Source: an uncultured Shinella sp. (GTDB lineage: Bacteria > Pseudomonadota > Alphaproteobacteria > Rhizobiales > Rhizobiaceae). Taken from it: 9,953 bases of DNA. Positions 7,551-9,953 of the stretch are shown here, in pieces. Location of the stretch: NCBI GenBank assembly GCA_946886325.1, contig CAMPIK010000056.1, forward strand, positions 1-9,953, in the 5' to 3' direction. The first letter of the stretch is position 1, and the number at the start of each line of letters is the position of its first letter. The position numbers were made by a program, and so were the translations under genes. The notes below the pieces were generated by a model. That model saw nothing but the letters and a program-made list of their open reading frames with translations, ran no database searches and was not told the origin of the DNA.

Positions 7551-7909
7551 TGAGCGCCGAACAGATCATCGCCGCCGCCTCCACGCTTGCCCTCGTCCTG
7601 ATGTGCGCGGCCTTCTTCATCACCATCTACCGGGTGATCGTCGGGCCGACGCTGCCGGACCGGATCGTCGCACTCGACATGCTGGTCGGCATCGCCATCG
7701 GCTTCATCGCGGTCGTGGCGATCAAGACCGGCTACACGCTCTATGTCGATATCGCGATCTCGCTCGGCCTCGTCGGCTTCCTCGCCACCGTCGCCTTCGC
7801 CCGCTTCCTCTTGGCGCGCGGCATGCCGGAAGACGACAGGGACCCGCACGACGCCCCGGCAAAACACAAGAACAAGAAGCCGCGCGCATCGGCGCGCAAG
7901 GGAGCCTGA
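7550..7909 (+). CDS. mrpF: Mrp antiporter subunit F, with a basic C-terminal tail
   Basis: A 119-residue membrane protein of the MrpF/MnhF family. Three hydrophobic segments are visible (about 8-30, 40-58 and 65-88), with the family signature [12 protein letters not shown] (32-43). Residues 91-119 form a hydrophilic tail, first acidic ([12 protein letters not shown]) and then strongly basic ([15 protein letters not shown]). Many MrpF proteins end shortly after the third membrane segment, so this tail is an extension, probably on the cytoplasmic side by the positive-inside rule. The start shares its A with the mrpE stop (TGATG). mrpG begins 2 bp after the stop. Confidence 0.95.
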   Translation: MSAEQIIAAASTLALVLMCAAFFITIYRVIVGPTLPDRIVALDMLVGIAIGFIAVVAIKTGYTLYVDIAISLGLVGFLATVAFARFLLARGMPEDDRDPHDAPAKHKNKKPRASARKGA

Positions 7910-7911
7910 CG

Positions 7912-8262
7912 ATGGATATCGCGATCGCACTCGTCACGGCCGCCATGCTCGTCGTCGGCGGCATCTTCACCTTCCTGGCGGCCGTCGGCATCTTCCGCCT
8001 GCCGGATGTCTATACGCGCATGCACGCCGCCTCCAAGGCCGGCACGGTCGGGTCCGGCCTGATGCTGATCGCCGCCGGCCTGCATTCGCTGGAACTGGCG
8101 ACCTTCACCCGCGCTGTTGCAGGCTTCATCTTCTTCATCCTGACGGCGCCGATCGCCGCCCATCTGGTGGCGCGTGCTGCCCACCAGGCCGGCTATCGGC
8201 TGTCCCGCCATGCCGTGCTCGACGACATGCGCGAGCACAACAGGCAACGTTCTCCCAAATAA
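7912..8262 (+). CDS. mrpG: Mrp antiporter subunit G
   Basis: The last subunit of the antiporter, 116 residues, with three hydrophobic segments (about 4-28, 44-60 and 66-90). The signature [22 protein letters not shown] (split: [16 protein letters not shown] at 26-41 and KAGTVG at 42-47) is diagnostic for MrpG/MnhG. GGAG lies 8 nt before the ATG. The C-terminal 25 residues are hydrophilic with several His and Arg. It closes the operon; all seven subunits are present and undamaged, so a functional complex is expected. Confidence 0.96.
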   Translation: MDIAIALVTAAMLVVGGIFTFLAAVGIFRLPDVYTRMHAASKAGTVGSGLMLIAAGLHSLELATFTRAVAGFIFFILTAPIAAHLVARAAHQAGYRLSRHAVLDDMREHNRQRSPK

Positions 8263-8277
8263 CGCCCTGATGCTTGG

Positions 8278-8311
8278 GTTGCACTGGTAAACGGAATGTT
8301 ACCAATGCAAC
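8278..8311 (+). terminator. Stem-loop after mrpG, possible operon end or regulator site
   Basis: GTTGCACTGGTAA (8278-8290) and TTACCAATGCAAC (8299-8311) form a 13-bp stem with one C-A mismatch and an 8-nt loop, 15 bp after the mrpG stop. The following bases, CTTCTATTCTT, are pyrimidine-rich but not a clean T-run. It could be a weak intrinsic terminator for the mrp transcript. It could equally be an operator, because a 34-bp near-palindrome of moderate GC content is also what a dimeric repressor would bind. Confidence 0.5.
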
Positions 8312-8703
8312 TTCTATTCTTGCTACAAAATTCGGTGGATTTCAGTCCTTCCGGGAAGCTTTGCCCTATTTGGGGTAAAATAATATTGGACTTTCGATTG
8401 AAGAGTGTTATGCCGGAGCAAGTAAAGCGCCTCCGCTGATTTTACTTGCCTGCCTTGTTCTTGTGTAAGTTGCGCCGATGAAAAAATGCGCCTCCGGCTG
8501 CGTCTCCCCGGCAAAGACTTGCACAGAATACGGTTCGGCTGATCGAGAAGAGTAATATTAGCGCTGCCTTGTCGTGTGCCGAAAAGATTGCGGAAGCAAT
8601 ATCGAGGCGCGAGAAGAGTGGTATCGGGGCAGGCTTTGGTGTGAAATTGAATAGACCTCCGGCGCCGGATCGCGTCCGGGGGCAGGTCCGATAGGAGAAA
8701 ATG
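8312..8703 (+). promoter_or_regulatory. Gene-free leader/promoter region upstream of mucR
   Basis: No convincing gene lies here. The part at 8367-8412 is AT-rich against the GC-rich background and includes CTTTGC (8359-8364) and TAATAT (8381-8386) spaced 16 bp, a weak promoter candidate. If used, it would give a leader of about 300 nt. MucR/Ros proteins repress their own genes by binding AT-rich DNA, so this is the natural place for that. The region also holds several potential RNA stems: CTTCC-G-GGAAG at 8348-8358, TTTGCCC/GGGTAAA at 8360-8379 with one G-U pair, the hairpin at 8418-8449, and the palindrome CCGGCGCCGG at 8659-8668. CCTCC occurs three times (8430, 8491, 8656). Confidence 0.4.
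8418..8449 (+). repeat. Stem-loop displaying CCTCC in the mucR upstream region
   Basis: GCAAGTAAA (8418-8426) pairs perfectly with TTTACTTGC (8441-8449). The stem can continue with GCG (8427-8429) and CGC (8434-8436), with a TGA bulge, leaving CCTC in the loop. The apical sequence CCTCC is complementary to the Shine-Dalgarno core, an arrangement known from several alphaproteobacterial small RNAs. No T-run follows, so it is unlikely to be a terminator. The hairpin is directly visible; an RNA role is inference. Confidence 0.5.
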
Positions 8704-9147
8704 ATGACCGAGACTGCAATTGGCAATGGAGCGGAACTGCTGGTCGAGTTGACCGCCGATATCGTCGCCGCCTATGTGAGCAACCATGTCGTGCCCGTCG
8801 CCGAACTGTCGACGCTGATCTCCGACGTGCATTCCGCACTGAACAATACCTCGCAGCCGATGGCCGCTGCTGCCGTTCAGGCCGTGGTCGAGAAGCCGAA
8901 GCCGCCGGTTCCGATCCGCAAGTCGGTGCAGAACGACTTCATCATCTGCCTGGAAGACGGCCAGAAGTTCAAGTCGCTGAAGCGCCACCTGATGACCCAT
9001 TACGGCATGACGCCGGAAGAATACCGCGAGAAGTGGGACCTGCCGGCCGACTATCCGATGGTCGCGCCCGCCTATGCGGAAGCCCGCTCGCGCCTCGCCA
9101 AGGAAATGGGCCTCGGCCAGCGCCGCAAGGCCGCCGTCAAGAAGTAA
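8704..9147 (+). CDS. mucR: MucR/Ros-family zinc-finger transcriptional regulator
   Basis: A 147-residue DNA-binding regulator of the MucR/Ros family, which in rhizobia and relatives controls exopolysaccharide, motility, cell-cycle and host-interaction genes and represses its own gene. The N-terminal helix region [25 protein letters not shown] (11-35, split here) mediates oligomerisation. A Pro/Ala-rich linker (50-70) leads to the finger: C82-L-E-D85, then H95 and H99 in [11 protein letters not shown], then [37 protein letters not shown]. The second ligand position is Asp instead of Cys, a CDHH variant reported in family members. Position 100 is Tyr where Ros has its last His, so H99 is the probable ligand. 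The ATG at 8704 is chosen over the ATG at 8701: AGGAG is 6 nt away and MTET is the family's usual start. It follows the mrp operon after 441 bp and has its own terminator, so it is probably monocistronic. Confidence 0.95.
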   Translation: MTETAIGNGAELLVELTADIVAAYVSNHVVPVAELSTLISDVHSALNNTSQPMAAAAVQAVVEKPKPPVPIRKSVQNDFIICLEDGQKFKSLKRHLMTHYGMTPEEYREKWDLPADYPMVAPAYAEARSRLAKEMGLGQRRKAAVKK

Positions 9148-9162
9148 GCCCGAAACCGGGCT
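9147..9162 (+). repeat. Small hairpin at the mucR stop codon
   Basis: AGCCCG (9147-9152) and CGGGCT (9157-9162) form a perfect 6-bp stem with an AAAC loop, beginning at the last base of the stop codon. It contains a second copy of the AAACCGGGC element (9153-9161) that also forms the 5' arm of the terminator downstream (9169-9177), so the two stems could exchange partners. Confidence 0.55.
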
Positions 9163-9167
9163 GTCGG

Positions 9168-9199
9168 AAAACCGGGCTCGCCATGCGCGCCCGGTTTTT
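9168..9199 (+). terminator. Intrinsic terminator of mucR
   Basis: AAAACCGGGC (9168-9177) pairs perfectly with GCCCGGTTTT (9189-9198) around an 11-nt loop. The T-run TTTTT (9195-9199) continues as CTGTTTT. GC-rich stem plus T-run, 20 bp after the mucR stop, makes a standard rho-independent terminator. Confidence 0.9.
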
Positions 9200-9232
9200 C
9201 TGTTTTAGATATAGGAAATAATGCCTATTCGG

Positions 9233-9253
9233 GGAAATTTGTGACGGATTTCC
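9233..9253. promoter_or_regulatory. Inverted repeat GGAAAT-N9-ATTTCC upstream of the HTH gene
   Basis: GGAAAT (9233-9238) and ATTTCC (9248-9253) are exact complements 9 bp apart, in an AT-rich stretch after the mucR terminator and 94 bp before the next start codon. It has the form of a dimeric repressor site, but no known consensus is recognised. Confidence 0.3.
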
Positions 9254-9286
9254 TTTAATTTTCAAGGCATGGTTGTGGCGAGGCGC

Positions 9287-9326
9287 TTCATTCATCCTCC
9301 GCCATTCTCTAGGGTGTATGAATAAA
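9287..9326. promoter_or_regulatory. Near-perfect inverted repeat overlapping a candidate extended -10
   Basis: TTCATTCAT (9287-9295) is complementary to ATGAATAAA (9318-9326) at eight of nine positions, 22 bp apart. The right arm overlaps TGTATGAAT (9315-9323), which resembles an extended -10 element and lies about 24 bp before the HTH gene's start at 9348. The promoter and operator roles are both inferred by eye. Confidence 0.25.
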
Positions 9327-9347
9327 TTCCTATTACGGAGTTGAGCC

Positions 9348-9818
9348 ATGCACCGAGAAGACGACCGCCGCAGCGCAGCACACATCCAGCCCGCCCGCAT
9401 CGCACCGTCGCGCCGCCTGGGGGCGCCTTCGACCAAGGCGCTGCGCGAACCGACGCGACCGCTGCCGGATGGCGGCCCGGCGCTGGCCGAAGTGCCGGCG
9501 CGCACCGTCTGCCGGATCGTGCGCCAGCTCGTCGCCGAAATGGTGCTGTTGTCGAGCGGCCGCGTGCTGCACCGGCGCGATGCACGCCGCTCCGGCTGCC
9601 ATGTGCGCCAGATCGCCATGTATCTCTGCCATGTCGTGCTGCGCATCTCGCTCTCCGACATCGGCCTTGCCTTCGGACGCGACCGCACGACGGTCGGCCA
9701 TGCCTGCAACGTGGTCGAGGACCGGCGCGACAATGCGGCCTTCGACGAATTCGTTACGACGGCGGAGCGTATCGTGCTTTCCGTCTTCGGGCCGGCGGGG
9801 CTTGCCGACCATGACTGA
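9348..9818 (+). CDS. Helix-turn-helix protein with a DnaA domain IV-like fold
   Basis: A 156-residue, mostly basic protein. Residues 1-48 are low in hydrophobic residues and rich in Arg, Ala and Pro, and are probably disordered. Residues about 85-127 read RQIAMYLCHVVLRISLSDIG (87-106) and then LAFGRDRTTVGHACNVVEDR (107-126). This is the pattern of the C-terminal DnaA-box-binding domain of DnaA (R..AMYL...T..SL..IG..FG.RDHTTV..A), with D112-R-T-T-V at the recognition helix where DnaA has DHTTV. No AAA+ ATPase, Walker motif or oligomerisation domain precedes it, so it is not DnaA. GGAG (9337-9340) lies 7 nt before the ATG. The stop overlaps the next gene's start by 8 bp, implying a coupled two-gene unit. 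Similar stand-alone proteins occur in Rhizobiales, to my knowledge without an assigned role. It probably binds DNA. Confidence 0.8.
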   Translation: MHREDDRRSAAHIQPARIAPSRRLGAPSTKALREPTRPLPDGGPALAEVPARTVCRIVRQLVAEMVLLSSGRVLHRRDARRSGCHVRQIAMYLCHVVLRISLSDIGLAFGRDRTTVGHACNVVEDRRDNAAFDEFVTTAERIVLSVFGPAGLADHD

Positions 9819-9953
9819 CACAAAGGCATCCAACACGCGGCGCCCGCTCGCGCGCCTGCTGCAATTCCTGCACTCGGCGGGCAAGGCATCGCTTGGGGCA
9901 TCGGATGCCGCACCGGATGGCACGCTCCGGCTGACGGCCGCCTGCGGCCGCAC
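9811..9953 (+). CDS. Start of an uncharacterised gene coupled to the HTH gene (partial; possibly DUF6456)
   Basis: The ATG at 9811 overlaps the end of the HTH gene (ATGACTGA) and opens a frame that runs to the window edge: MTDTKASNTRRPLARLLQFL followed by HSAGKASLGASDAAPDGTLR and LTAACGR. The visible 47 residues show only a basic N-terminus and a short helix, RPLARLLQFLHSAG. In Rhizobiales, stand-alone DnaA-domain-IV-like proteins are, as I recall, often followed by a DUF6456 gene, which suggests that identity; the diagnostic part lies outside the window. No independent ribosome binding site is clear, which fits re-initiation after the upstream gene. Confidence 0.55.
   Translation, partial: MTDTKASNTRRPLARLLQFLHSAGKASLGASDAAPDGTLRLTAACGR

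Noticed and set aside
8410..8439. 9-codon frame MPEQVKRLR overlapping the CCTCC hairpin, preceded by GAAGAG
   Set aside because: It could be a leader peptide, but so short a frame is expected by chance and shows no regulatory codon run.
8478..8555. 25-codon frame MKKCASGCVSPAKTCTEYGS... with three cysteines in the mucR leader
   Set aside because: No Shine-Dalgarno sequence precedes it and codon use is unlike the neighbours. It is kept in mind only because it lies in a transcribed-looking leader.
9341..9814. Alternative plus-strand frame overlapping the HTH gene
   Set aside because: Arg/Pro/Ala-rich out-of-frame product without a domain; the DnaA-like motif lies in the other frame with a proper ribosome binding site.
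1..9953. tRNA, rRNA, insertion sequences, CRISPR arrays or phage genes
   Set aside because: None seen: no clover-leaf-like segments or transposase motifs, no regularly spaced repeats, and no integration-site signature around the toxin-antitoxin block.

Overview
The window is GC-rich alphaproteobacterial chromosome, most likely from the Rhizobiaceae (Rhizobium, Sinorhizobium, Shinella or Agrobacterium group). The main evidence is a complete seven-gene Mrp/Pha-type cation/proton antiporter operon followed by a MucR/Ros-family zinc-finger regulator, a family largely confined to alphaproteobacteria. The species cannot be named from the sequence alone.

Layout. Positions 1-42 may be the last codons of an upstream gene. 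A GNAT acetyltransferase of the phosphinothricin/methionine-sulfoximine type (116-622, +) converges on a methionine-(R)-sulfoxide reductase gene, msrB (674-1078, -). msrB diverges from a type II toxin-antitoxin pair: an AbrB-fold VapB (1202-1435) and an intact PIN-domain VapC (1437-1838), preceded by a perfect 9-bp inverted repeat that looks like the operator. Next comes a second antitoxin from an unrelated family, the Rv0623-like VapB (1909-2163). Its toxin partner survives only as a 45-codon, in-frame, internally deleted vapC (2160-2297) with the N-terminal beta strand joined to the C-terminal end of a PIN domain.

Only 45 bp after this remnant begins mrpABCDEFG (2343-8262). It is tightly packed, with 4-nt or 1-nt overlaps at four of six junctions. 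The products are expected to form one membrane complex that exports Na+ or K+ in exchange for protons. A 441-bp gene-free stretch follows, with several stem-loops including one that displays a CCTCC anti-Shine-Dalgarno sequence. Then come mucR (8704-9147), a clear intrinsic terminator, and a two-gene unit: a short protein with a helix-turn-helix like DnaA domain IV (9348-9818), and the overlapping start of a further gene that runs off the window (9811-9953).

Most of the window is ordinary, conserved rhizobial chromosome. The least ordinary parts are the toxin-antitoxin stretch at 1160-2300, especially the deleted vapC fused in frame next to an apparently intact orphan antitoxin, and the structured leader upstream of mucR. 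I saw no tRNA, rRNA, insertion sequence or CRISPR array, and I did not find a clearly new multi-gene system.
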